From: Vitrella brassicaformis
Lineage: Eukaryota; Sar; Vitrellaceae
Length of the DNA: 64,000 bases
NCBI GenBank assembly: GCA_001179505.1
Contig: CDMY01000236.1
Span: 44,540-108,539 of the forward strand
Reading direction: 5' to 3'
The position numbers and the translations under genes are program-made. The notes beneath the pieces are model-generated. The model did not search any database, was not told where the DNA came from, and saw only the letters and a list, made by a program, of their open reading frames with translations. This document shows positions 36,801 to 45,600 of the stretch, in pieces. Every line of letters starts with the position of its first letter. Position 1 is the first letter of the stretch.

Positions 36801-38508
36801 CTTCCTTTACCTAGCGATTTACTACTTGATCCGCGACGTCGGCGTGTCGCAGCTCCAAAGCATTGCCGACAAAGCAGCCGTGAAGGAAGCCGGCGTTGAC
36901 AAGAAGGAGGCCAAGCGCCTCAAGAGGGAGGAGAGAAAGCGGAGACGTGAAGAGAAACGGAGGTCGTCGGCGAGCAGCAAACGCAGCTCGATCTTCTCTT
37001 TCTTAAGCAAGAAGGGACAGGGGCAGGAGGATGGGCAGCCGAGGAGGAATTCAGCCTTCACAGAAGCCTACACCCGTGTGACTGCCGTCTTCAAGAAGGG
37101 ATACGAGGTGAGCTACAGTCAGGGAATGCATCTAGTGAGAAACGGCAACCGACTCTTTTTGTTGGGATACCCATTCAGGCTGTGAAAGACATCGCGAAGA
37201 AGGCTCAAGGAGGTCGCGAGCGGTTCTACATCCATCCAGTCGAAAGAACAGGTATGTGTATTTTCGTCGCTGTCAATGCTGTCACTGTACGGATTGTGTG
37301 TCCTTGTCAGTTCTACTGGGTGGTGAGGACGCTGAAAAGGAGATCACTTCTTTGCCTGACTTCGATTGGCTTCATTTGAAGGGGTCCCGTAGCTTCAATG
37401 ACAATAGCTATCTCATGCGTACTCTTGGCCAGCTCCTCGAGCACTGCATCGACACTTTGGAGTTGTCCCCCATTCCCCCCGACCTCATTGGCCGCATCTT
37501 CCTTGCAGCCAAGAAGATTCAATTGCAGAAGAAGATCGAGCAGACGCATCTGCCAGTGTCTGTGAAGAAGCTGGCCGAGGAGACGCTGACAAACAGCCCT
37601 GCGACGCTAGCGACGGGCATGACCAATGAGGAGTTCCAGCTCGCCGCTCAGGTGCGCTGTACACTCATCGGCTTTACAGACACGCAACGCGCAACTTGCC
37701 CCAAATGCATACGCAGGAGCTGATGGAGCTTGAGGAAGATGATCTGTGGGCAGCGCTTGAACTGGAGGCGAAGAAGAAGGACGTTGGCGAGGAGGACAAC
37801 GCAGATGGGAGGGCCGGGGTACTGACAGGAGAGACTGTAATATTCGCTTTGCCCGATCCACGAACGATGTCTGTCCTGTGCCCTTTCCTATCTTCCCAGC
37901 TTGCAGATGTGTTGGCCGAGTCTGGCCAGCTGATTAAGAAGGAGGACCAGCCCCTCCACGGCCTCTTCAAGGCACTGGTACGCACACCTGAAGGACGATG
38001 CTGGAGACATGTCAAAGTAAAGCAAGTCAGCGCCTTTCACCTTGCACAGAAATCCGACAAGGAGAGGAGCGGTTCCCTTGCACTCGCAGACAGGGACGAC
38101 GATCCAGGCCGCGACGGCGATGATGAACTAGTCTCTCCCGGGAAGGGGCAGTACGCGCGCGGAATGACAGAAATGCCGATTGAGCCTCTCAGCGGCAAAG
38201 CCACAAGACAACGCCATGGCGACCGTGTGACAATAGCAGAAAACCACGAGCGTTCAGGCGACGAGGCAGAGACACATGTTCACAAGGACGTGGCTGACTC
38301 GCTGTCTTATGCCGACCTGACGGGCAAGAGTGCGTCAGCTGTGGCAAGAGACGAGGGCATGGAGGCAAAGAGGAAGTCCTCAGAGGACATCGGCTCGACA
38401 GGTGAGGACGATGCCCAGCCGGTTTTTCCCAACCTCGGCACAGCCGGCCCTGCCAACCCCCCGAGTCACTCTCTCCGCAGAGGGAATAATGATGGCTCCG
38501 AAGAGTAG
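15884..38508 (+). CDS. giant mosaic multi-pass surface protein with GCC2/GCC3-type repeats
   Basis: One plus-strand series of small exons covers 22.6 kb. The ATG at 15884 (MHPLSLNTPLSN) leads into a hydrophobic signal/anchor (LVLLAVYWVFALVPLVPLGAA). Ectodomain modules in order: two beta-sandwich units with W-x-[YF]-x-K-[DN] (16040-17830); alternating CWC-type and Y-x-[YW]-C-x-A modules (17830-24500), with DGWNGG (about 19500) and an LNR (19877-19977); a CWC repeat array (24700-27250); NHL-type units (27290-28900); a putative Ig (29110-29405); Cys-rich GCC2/GCC3-like repeats (29490-33420). About eight membrane helices follow from 33430 to 36850, with long charged loops and an acidic tail ending GNNDGSEE. 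The helix block with FLYNGYEMKEPLYYWELVQ joined to MFRKLLVLIV is typical of protist GCC2/GCC3 multi-pass proteins. Function unknown; a receptor, adhesin or sensor is inference. I saw no internal stop plus new start, but RNA data could still split it. Confidence 0.65.
16040..17830 (+). other. two tandem beta-sandwich (W-x-Y-x-K-D) modules of the surface protein
   Basis: Module 1 runs from IIDFDTDQSVQFASF to TFTWVFRKDSSIS and IAYIDNIKFEG; module 2 from FSFDMEDGLLPPFQY to VFEWTYSKNDFSRSG and VVFVDDIL. Both share: a starting F-D-x-[DE], GWQ[LV], a [RK]-V-S-F-[DR] strand, a [LV]-x-F-x-[VI]-[DN]-G strand, then [TV]-F-x-W-x-[FY]-[RS]-K-[DN], and end in [IF]-x-[DY]-[DI]-[DN]-I. This pattern resembles carbohydrate-binding-like beta-sandwich units common in bacterial secreted proteins. 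Seen directly; fold is inference. Confidence 0.55.
17999..18490 (+). other. first copy of the CWC repeat module
   Basis: After VRLLGPIKGDHEWTC...RGARCLI and GLCG comes SAGVYDVCWC and then VNIGTLNL. The order G-P...C-x-x-G-x-x-C-[LI], a C-G pair, [AG]-G-x-Y-x-x-C-W-C and G-T-L-x-[VL] is the same as in the array at 24700-27250, some 6 kb downstream. Confidence 0.6.
19395..19545 (+). other. GTYTL...DSYGDGWNGG motif across an intron
   Basis: APGTYTLRLKDSYG is encoded up to about 19432; after an intron ending TTGCAG (about 19495) the frame resumes with DGWNGGILQMAFYDC. Joining gives GTYTLRLKDSYGDGWNGG, a motif known from many bacterial and algal secreted proteins. The in-frame join across the intron supports the exon model. 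Confidence 0.7.
19877..19977 (+). other. Lin-12/Notch-type repeat (LNR)
   Basis: The exon reads DCNGGACMASQRGDGACQQE and then C-RTAD-CNWDDGDC. It has six cysteines with the LNR spacing and the W-D-D-G-D-C end that binds calcium in Notch LNRs. A splice donor (GTGAGT) follows directly. One copy only. Confidence 0.75.
24700..27250 (+). repeat. array of CWC repeat modules in the surface protein
   Basis: At least five further copies of a roughly 110-150 residue unit. Anchors: IGGPDANQ (about 24790), VVGPTEGQ (about 25243), VAGPTTNQ (about 25820), IAGPNTGA (about 26362), VTGPTLNQ (about 26928). Each is followed in most copies by C-x-x-G-x-x-C and by L-x-G-x-G-L-x-x-G-D-x-[IL]-[IL]-I, and preceded by [AS]-G-x-Y-x-x-C-[WY]-C: DAGQYSICWC, DAGVYGMCYC, STSEMCWC, VAGTYKVCWW, TIGEYKVCYR. 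The last copies have lost some cysteines. Confidence 0.65.
27290..28900 (+). other. NHL-type beta-propeller repeats of the surface protein
   Basis: Recognisable units: GNHRIVVLKVNGD (about 27900), YLFVADQLNHRLMILEV (about 28208), and QFGVTG...GLANPNAVSYYDGL followed by ELDNNRLVVLDV (about 28375-28500). D-x-x-N-x-R-[LI]-x-[VI]-[LF] is the NHL core. A full propeller needs about six blades; fewer are clear here because the exons are small. Confidence 0.6.
29110..29405 (+). other. putative Ig (He_PIG / cadherin-like) domain
   Basis: GTLPSSLSVNAATGALEGTP followed by AEGSYRIYAHNVAATTSFDV fits the He_PIG pattern: LP-x-x-L-x-[LV]-[DN]-x-x-T-G-x-[LI]-x-G-T-P, then Y-x-[IV]-x-[AV]-x-N. It lies between the NHL region and the cysteine-rich repeats. 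Confidence 0.6.
29490..33420 (+). other. GCC2/GCC3 (ephrin-receptor-like) cysteine-rich repeats
   Basis: Repeated units of the form C-x-x-C-P-x-G-x-[YF]-x...G-x-x-x-C-x-x-C: TCKACPQGQYAPRGNTLLI (about 29520), ACQPCEQGKYCPTVG (about 30040), ETCKPCVIGTFKGDVSNQQC (about 30320), NCTKCTTGTYKPSRGNHAC (about 30750), LQCEPHTFKDTIGNTPCRK (about 31215), and YACGQCKAGYTRIKPDKHEC (about 33335). A Ser/Thr/Pro-rich stretch at about 31550-32340 with many N-x-[ST] sites interrupts them and looks heavily glycosylated. Confidence 0.7.
31326..31382. repeat. 19-base pyrimidine minisatellite in an intron
   Basis: Three near-perfect tandem copies of a 19-base unit GCTCTCTCTTCTTCTTCTC (31326-31344, 31345-31363, 31364-31382) inside a longer CT tract (about 31303-31390) that forms most of an intron before the exon starting near 31412. 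Confidence 0.85.
33430..36850 (+). other. membrane-helix block of the surface protein
   Basis: Hydrophobic segments: AIISFYVAKLTI (about 33470), ILTTHLQVVSVLWGF (about 33550), PVIWMFVLTLVGLPLWSFPV (about 34140), YIICIFLLWP (about 35885), WIWLAFTGLLFWSAGGIFAVW (about 36100), LLVLIVTFVPI (about 36358), WIITLMLLQLMLIFG (about 36590) and VCAVGLVIVNGYFLYLAIYY (about 36665-36820). A roughly 1.3-kb stretch of mainly charged, low-complexity loop (34290-35812) separates early and late helices. Confidence 0.6.
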
Positions 38509-38949
38509 TCCGCCTGGACCGGTTCATGCTTTCAAATGGTGGAAGTGGATACTTGTGTACGGCGGGTTATTTTTCTATTTGTCGAGGAAAGTGCATCTAT
38601 ACCGAGGCGTCAGTAGTAGCAATGGCCCCTCTATGTCTCTACGCTACGTTGCGTATCCACAAGTAGATTTCTCTGCAGGTAGACTAGACTTGATCAATGT
38701 AGCTGGCGCAAGCCATGTCCATGTGTCAGACCGTACGTCTGTTTGATCCATGTATACTCCCGTCTGTGAACCGTTCAGTCGTCGCATGCACAAACACGAT
38801 ATCTCCCCCAACATATGCATCAGATCTGTGAGATCTTCTTGAAGTCGTCTTTGCTGTATGCCTTGCCCTTCCGACACGGCATCTGACACTTGCAGCCCAC
38901 ACACACGCCTTCAACGAACAAAGAGACACCATGCGCTATGAAAATTGCT
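38509..38949. other. spacer between convergent genes
   Basis: About 440 bases between the surface-protein stop and the FAM221 stop. A short frame (MAPKSSPPGPVHAFKWWKW...) is present on the plus strand but lacks a downstream partner and is probably 3' untranslated sequence. Confidence 0.5.
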
Positions 38950-40092
38950 CTATGTCAAGCCGTTCTCCTCCGTACCACATCCATTCGTGGGTCTGGCCCG
39001 GTGCACTCGCTCCAAGCGATGCGCCACTGTATCAGCATCTACGGGCTTGCCCGCGGCCCTGGCGAGAACAAAATCCACACATCAAAACAAAAGCCGGACA
39101 CTGTGCATGCGCTTTGTCCGCACCTTCTTTCGGATTCGGTTTCAATGACGGTCGTGTGCTCGTGGAATGACTCGCCGCACTTGCACCTGTAGGTCGACTG
39201 CAGCCCTTCACAGCCACACGGGCGGGTCTGCCCATTGGCCAGGGTGACCCGCACTTGGCAGGGTGAAGGGAGGCCATTGACGAAGTGCTGCGTGGCGAGA
39301 TGCTTGCACTTGCAATGGAGATACCAGCTGCCCTGATGGGGCAGGTAAGAAAACTGAGGACACCTGTACAGTCAGTCCAAGTGAGAGAGGAAAAGGGCAC
39401 GACTGACTGTGGAGGTGTTCTTTTTCTTACTTGCACCCCGGGCATCTACATGGGGCCTGCTTGTGCAGCAGGTCATACCACTCGTGGGCTTTCCACGAGT
39501 GCCCGCACAGACACAGGCAGTCGTTCTTGATGCGGACACACTCTCGTCCGCGAGAGTTGACCCAGTGCACAAACAACCTGCAGACAACAAAAGAACCGCC
39601 GCTGTGCCATACGCCCTCCTCACAGTCTCCGCCTCTCCGCCCCTCTGCCTCTCACCTATTGCCCCAAGTCGCCTTGTACTTGCCCAGCAAATCCTTGATC
39701 TGCTCGTACGGCAACTCCCCCCCGCCATCGCTCTCGCCGACCAGCTTCTGATACACCATCAGACTGACCTTGCCCTTCCCTCTATTGGGCATGCCGCCGG
39801 TCCCGCTCCGACTCCGAGTCGTCATTGCAGACGACGCAGACCGACCCGCGTCACTTGCGCATGGCCCCTCGCTCGTCGCCGCATCGTCTGCACTCAGCCG
39901 CTGGCCCCCTCTCATGCCATCAACAGTGCTGGCCACGGCTGCGGATGGTTGCCGGGTGACATTCAATGCGCGTGGTCTGGGGATGCGGCTTTCGAATTCG
40001 CCGAAGGATGCTGTGGCCTTCATTGCACGCGAGTGACATGATGGACGGGGGATGGAACTCACGGCAGATGCAGCAGCTTCGGGAGAAGTCAT
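38950..40092 (-). CDS. FAM221 family protein
   Basis: FAM221A/B-like proteins are cysteine- and histidine-rich with unknown biochemical role. Exons: 39656-40092, 39431-39577, 39124-39363 and 38950-39058, total 933 bases (310 residues) with all joins in frame. The chosen start is ATG at 40090-40092 (MTSPEAAASAVSS); the frame is open further upstream without an ATG. After a Ser/Arg-rich N-terminus comes YEQIKDLLGKYKATWGNR, then the family signature: CLCLCGHSWKAHEW, APCRCPGCKCPQFSYLP, WYLHCKCKHLATQHF, PCGCEGLQSTYRCKCGESFHEH, TTVIETESERRAAGKPV. All Cys/His pairs expected for metal binding are present. Stop TAG at 38950. Confidence 0.88.
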
Positions 40093-40206
40093 TTGCAAGG
40101 CAGGAACAAACACCCGACGGACGACGCCGAAATAAAAGCCGCCCTTCGTTGCCCAGCGTTGCACGGCAGCCAGGCCATTCTTGTGTATTTTCTTAAGTAC
40201 AGCCAC
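40093..40206. promoter_or_regulatory. short bidirectional promoter region (FAM221 / secreted protein)
   Basis: 114 bases lie between the two divergent ATGs (40092 minus, 40207 plus). The FAM221 start is less certain than the other, so the true promoter may be slightly different. Confidence 0.4.
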
Positions 40207-41838
40207 ATGAAGGGAAGGATGCTTGCCGTCCTTCCTCTCCTCCTTACCGCGGCTGGTAAGCTCCCTGTTGCGTCAGGCGCACAGCCCTGCAGCCAGCTGA
40301 TGGAGGTGTGCACGGAGACCGAGTGCTGCCTGGACTACGGGGCCATTTGCAAACAGAAAACGAAGGTCTGCACACACCCGAAGTAACGCCCGCCTTGCCT
40401 CCAAGGCGAACGCCTCCTTGTTTGTCGTTGGCAGGGCGGCTTTGCTCAGTGTCGCCCTGCAATCGAGCAGTGCCCTCCCCCTGATGCTGTTGACTCTTTC
40501 TGGTACCTCAGAAGCCGAAGGAAACAGACAAGCACCTCTGTTTGTCCCTGTCTGTCTCTGCCTGCCTGCAGGACTTGCACCAACCTCGAGAAGGCCACTT
40601 CTGGGCCAAAGCTTGGCACAGTGGAGTTTGCCCTCCTCTATGACAACCGATTTGGCCCCTCGATGGAAGGCAGTATTTACGAGAAAACACCACTGGTGCC
40701 ACACACAATGCAAGGGGCAGAGCAAACACCACACCCACCCCTGTGTCTTTGTGTGTGTGTGTGTGTGTGCGCGCGCTTCGGTTCATCCTGTGCCTGCAGT
40801 ATCAGAGCCGCCACCAGATCATGTACCAGCAGAATGAGATGCAGGACTTCACCTTCCTCGCGACGGCTTCCAACGACACGACGTCGGTTTTGTTCGAGTT
40901 CCTCGACTGGCAACAATACACCATCTCAGCGACCGACGGCCGATCGCCCAACGGTGATCAGTCAACGCCCTTCTCAGCATTCGGCAAGAAAGAGGCCGCC
41001 TCGCCGGATGCGGCCGGCGTCCAGTTCCTTGGCGCGCCCCGTTGGGTCAAGGAGCTGAGTGGTTGTGGGGGCGACTATACGTTGAGAGCGACTCCCTACG
41101 ACGTGCACGGAGAGGCGGGCCTCGCAAAACACTTCTCGAGTAGGTTTGTCCGGGGGAAGGGGGAGTGACTCGCTCGCTCGTCGCATATCTGATGTTATTG
41201 TCTGCTGGCGCTCAGTCCGTCTGCTGCCGTCGTGTGAATGCATTGACTACGGTAAGCAGGAGGGACAATACAACGAATGCGCTGCGCATCCTTCTGCCAA
41301 CTGCGCTTTGCCCGTCTCTCCATTCAGAGCCCGTGTTAAGGGGTCTCGAGTTCATCGCCCTCAGCAGTGATGGCACGCCGCGCAAGCCACCTGCAGCCAG
41401 CAGAGCGCCATCTCCAAAGAAGCCGTCCAACCTCCGGCGGGCGCAGCTGACCGATGAGGACGATACGGTGGCCCCTGCCCAATCGGTTCGGAACTCGGTG
41501 CTGCTCAAGCATGGCTTCACCTATGTAATTGACACGACCAAGACATTTCCTGGGGCCAACTTCACCGTCAAAGCCACTGAATGCGAGGCATCTGACACCA
41601 GCCCGATTTCCAAGGTGGAGTGGATTCTGATGGACAGTCGCCGGAAGAAGATCAAGACTAGCTTCGACGAGACCGCCCCGTATACTCTGATGGGTGATGT
41701 CGACGGCGAGAACTTCACGCCTCTCCCGGAGGGGATGGTGTTGGAGGGCGGCAGGTTTTATGTTCGGGCACTGCCATATGATCACGAGGGCAAGCCAGGA
41801 CCAAAGGAATTTGCGGTGGACATCAGAAGTACGACAGA

Positions 41839-41870
<32 letters not shown>

Positions 41871-42151
41871 GAAGGAGGGAATAGAGAGAAACAGAGGGAG
41901 ACAGCCACCGCGGGTGTACGTGTTGTGTTGTGTCCTGCGATGGATGCTGTGGGTGATCAGTTGACATCGTATCTGGGGATGGCGAGATGGCAGTCGATGA
42001 GGCTGAGCCTGCTGAGGCAGTGATTGAGCTGATAGATGAAGAGGAACCGACAGCATCGCCATTTGACGCAGACGCACAGACCGAAGAGCGCTCTGCCCCC
42101 CAGTCTAAGGAGGATATTCGCCTCGATGAGGCGCCCTTATCGCCATGGTAG
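40207..42151 (+). CDS. secreted protein with two YTL-x-ATPY-type beta-sandwich domains
   Basis: Six exons: 40207-40382, 40572-40695, 40800-41139, 41216-41251, 41328-41828 and 41961-42151. They sum to 1368 bases (455 residues) and every phase fits. The start MKGRMLAVLPLLLTAAGKLPVASGA is a clear signal peptide, followed by a six-cysteine segment (CSQLMEVCTETECCLDYG...C...C). Two copies of one domain follow: VEFALLYDNRFG...DFTFLATASNDTTSVLFEFL...DYTLRATPYDVHGEAG, and LKHGFTYVIDTTKTFPGANF...VEWILMDSRRKK...APYTLMGDVDGE...RFYVRALPYDHEGKPG. This is the module common in bacterial and algal secreted proteins that ends YTLTATPY. The C-terminus is acidic (ELIDEEEPTASPFDAD). Role unknown; a carbohydrate- or cell-surface-binding role is inference. 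Confidence 0.82.
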
Positions 42152-42672
42152 ACAAGTGGTATGTGAGTGTATGTCGGAAGCTGAGCTGGAACACCATCCA
42201 AAGGGCTGGGCGCTCGCGATGTACACTCTGGAGAAGCAGGTCGTTTGGAGTAGGGCAGGGCTGCGTGTTAACTGCTGGTGACTACGGTATTTGCAGAAAG
42301 GCTGTTGCTGCTAGGACTTGTATCATGTGTGTGTGTGTGTGTGTGTGTGATCATGATGCCTTTTTTGCGCTGATACCTCGGCGCATGTCACCGTTTGTCT
42401 TGCATTCATGTCGAGTGTCAGACAGCGAGTGGCAGACACGCCGTCACGGGTGTGTTAGTGGCGGGGGCGGGTGAATGGAACGCTAGTTAGTCGGCGAAAA
42501 ACAATCACATGGTCTTTCATTTCTGCATACAATGTTGAGATCCCAACGGGAAAAACGGTAAGCTTGCAAGGCCAATCAGCCACAGCAATCCCTCGGCAGC
42601 TGCGACGCTTCTTTCGTCCGGTTCTGGTGGCTGTGGAGATCTCGCAATGCTCGTTCATTCATCGGCGGGTCG
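42152..42672. other. spacer with (GT)n
   Basis: About 520 bases between two plus-strand genes. It holds a (GT)n tract at 42326-42349 and no convincing coding sequence. It probably holds the 3' end of the secreted-protein gene and the promoter of the next. Confidence 0.55.
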
Positions 42673-45600
42673 ATGAGTAAGCCATCATCAGCACCTAAGT
42701 TCGCTAAGAAGCTCAAGGAGCAGAGCGCCAAGCTCGAGATCGGCGACTCCCGGCTCCAACGAGAAGCCGTCGATGCCCTTCTACAGGCAGCCCTTGACTA
42801 TCGCAACGAACCCAATGAGGTGGAGCAATGCCGCAGCACACTCTTCGCCACCTTGGACAAGGGCAGCTCTGCTGCCTCGCAGGCGGCCCTTCATGCTCTC
42901 GGTGAGAACCGGATCACATGAGAGGAGAAGATCTGTCATAGATCCGTGGTGTATGTGTGTTTGTTTGTTTGTTTGTTTGTGTGGGCTTCAGTTGAGCTGT
43001 GCATCGAGGGTCTTGCCGCGGTGGACAAGACACTCGATGAGATCGGCGCCAGACTGGCATGCGGCAAGCTGCATCGCAAGCTCATCCGGCCCTGCGCAGA
43101 ACACCTCGTGCGTCTTGGCATGAAGGCAAAGGAGGATGGGACGCCCCTGCTGCCTCAGTCATCACTTCGCAGCACCACCCAGCGCTTTCTTCTGCTCGAG
43201 CCTTCATTCGGCGTGGCACTGGTCGATGTGCTCGGAGACCGTATCGAGCAAATGTGGCAGGAGAATGAATGCGGCACTGAGGAGGGCGATCGTGGCCTGA
43301 TGATACTGCTGCTCGATGTGGTGCGGCTGGCTGGGGTGAAGGAGAGCACCGAGGTGGGCAATGTGACGGGATCAAGATGACAACTAGGAGAATGGCTGTC
43401 CATCTGCCCTCCTTCCATATATCCCTCAGGCTTGGGCGGCTTCACTCTACTCGAGTGCCGTCCATCGCATTATCCGGCTGGCCACCTCGGCCGATCCCCC
43501 CTTCCCCTTTCACCCTCCCGCGACGCTCCTCATCGCACACCTGCTGACTACCGTCCAGTCCGTCAACGACGCATCACCACCTGCCGGCAGCTATGCCGCC
43601 ATCGATGGCATCCTTGCAGTCATGGAGAGGGGTGCCGGGCACTTGTGTGCCGGCGAAGGGCGGGAAGGAGAGCGGGACGAGGAGGCGCGTGAGTCTTTGG
43701 GGCGCCTTGTGGGCCTCATGGCCCTGACGTTGACTGATCGCGCCGTTCAAGCAAGGTCAGGATCGCAGAAGGTTCGCCGCGTGTCACCGGCTGCTGTCTG
43801 TGTGGGTGTTGCAGGTGTAGCGATCGCGATGCATTGGCGGCTCTTCGACGGCTCACGGCGCCCCTTAGGTGGCCGATTGACGATCCGCTCGCCACACTCA
43901 AACGACACTCAGCCCCTTTCCACACGGTGGGCGCTGCTGATCTGGCCGCCACTGCACGCACCATGTGGAGGACTCTCTTTGCTGTCAGGTGTTGGTAGCC
44001 TTCGCGTGGCTGGCGTGGACGTCAGAGGACAACTGTGACGAAATCGAAGAGGTGAGGACCGAAGAATGAGTGAGGTCCTCACTTGTCGACGAGAGAGCAT
44101 ACCTGATGGATGTGTCCTTCTTCCTGTCATAACTAACTTATCAGATCCTCACGATGCTGAGCCACCATTTGGATGCGGTGCACGCCGACATCCCCCGGGG
44201 GGTTCTGTCCTTCGTCGCCGCCCCTCTGCTCGCACTGCAGCAGCTGCTTTCGATGGCGTCACTCCGTACGACCATCGATGCACTCATCGGCAAGTGCATC
44301 CCTGCTGCGGGAGCGGCAGCCCCGGCTTCGGCTTCTCTCTCTCCCCCCCAATTGTCCATTCAGCGGTCTGCCGTCTCGTTCCGGGCATGTCACCCGCCCC
44401 CACTGTCGACAGAGGTCGACCAGACGGGTGACGCCCTCATATGCCCCTTCCCGCACCTGGTGCCGTCATCGATTCTCGTCCACTGGCGAGAGGCGATGGA
44501 GGCAGAAGGGCCGACAGCACTGCCCTCCTGCTGGAGTGTGGACGGGGAGGTGTTGTGCGCCGACGGCTACGTGAGTCTAGCGTGTGCTGTGCTGATGCTG
44601 TGGCGGGAGCAGCCGTGGGCGCGGCTGAGGGGCCTGCAGGTGGTGTTCGAGGCGTCGTTCGGTGATGCCGTAGTGGCGGGGCGGCTGCTCCCGCATCTGG
44701 TGAGGTTTGTGGAGGACGAACAGAACGCACCTCTACAGGTAAGTACGGTGAGGGAATCGTCAATTGCCATGCAAACGGTTTGGATGAGACAGACGCCTGG
44801 CTGTCCCTGTATCACCACACCACACCACACCCAGGTGCTTGGCATGTATGTCATCGCATCCAAGTCGCACCCGAAGCTTTTACTGCCGGTCAGTCAGCAC
44901 CGCCCTCCCTCGCCCACCCGCCCATTGATTTCATCCACACGCACCAAACACGTGTGATGTGTGTGTCCCTCACTCTCTCCTTTGCAGCCCACATTCAAGG
45001 CCATTCAGTACCTGACCACCGGTGAAGACGACCGCATCCGGGCACTCCACATACGCCTCATGGGCAGACTGTATCTGCACGGCCACATGCCGCTCAGCAA
45101 GCTGAGTCGACTGGTGGCCTATGAGGGCGGCGACGGCCAGCCGGCCGTGGTGCGTCTGGCGCAGCTGAGTGTGCTGGGCGACATGGCTGGGGAGCAGCCC
45201 GATGATGCAGTGGAGTGCCTCTCGTCCATACAGGCCGCCCTCAAAGTGAGTGACGGCACGATGCACACACACTTTGCGGACATTTGGACGGTCTATGCTA
45301 TGTCTGATCCATCCATCCATCAGGATCCCTCCCCGGCTGTGTCGTCGGTAGCCCTTGGCTGCCTCACCCGCCTCTGCTGCCACGACCTGATGGACTTCGC
45401 CAAGGTGTGGGCCATACTCACCAAGAAACACCCACACCTCTTTGACTACGCCCAAGAACCGCTGGTGCACTATGCCGTGGCCCACTTCCTATCGAGATAC
45501 GCCCACGTGGCTCTGAAGGACCAGATCGATGCGATTACGAAGGACAAGGGCGGCGGGGGCGGGGCGGTGACCCCTCTTGGCCACTTGGAGTACCTGAGCG

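Noticed and set aside
38516-38746. Frame starting MAPKSSPPGPVHAFKWWKW after the surface-protein stop
   Set aside because: Short, no partner exon and no homology; probably 3' untranslated sequence.
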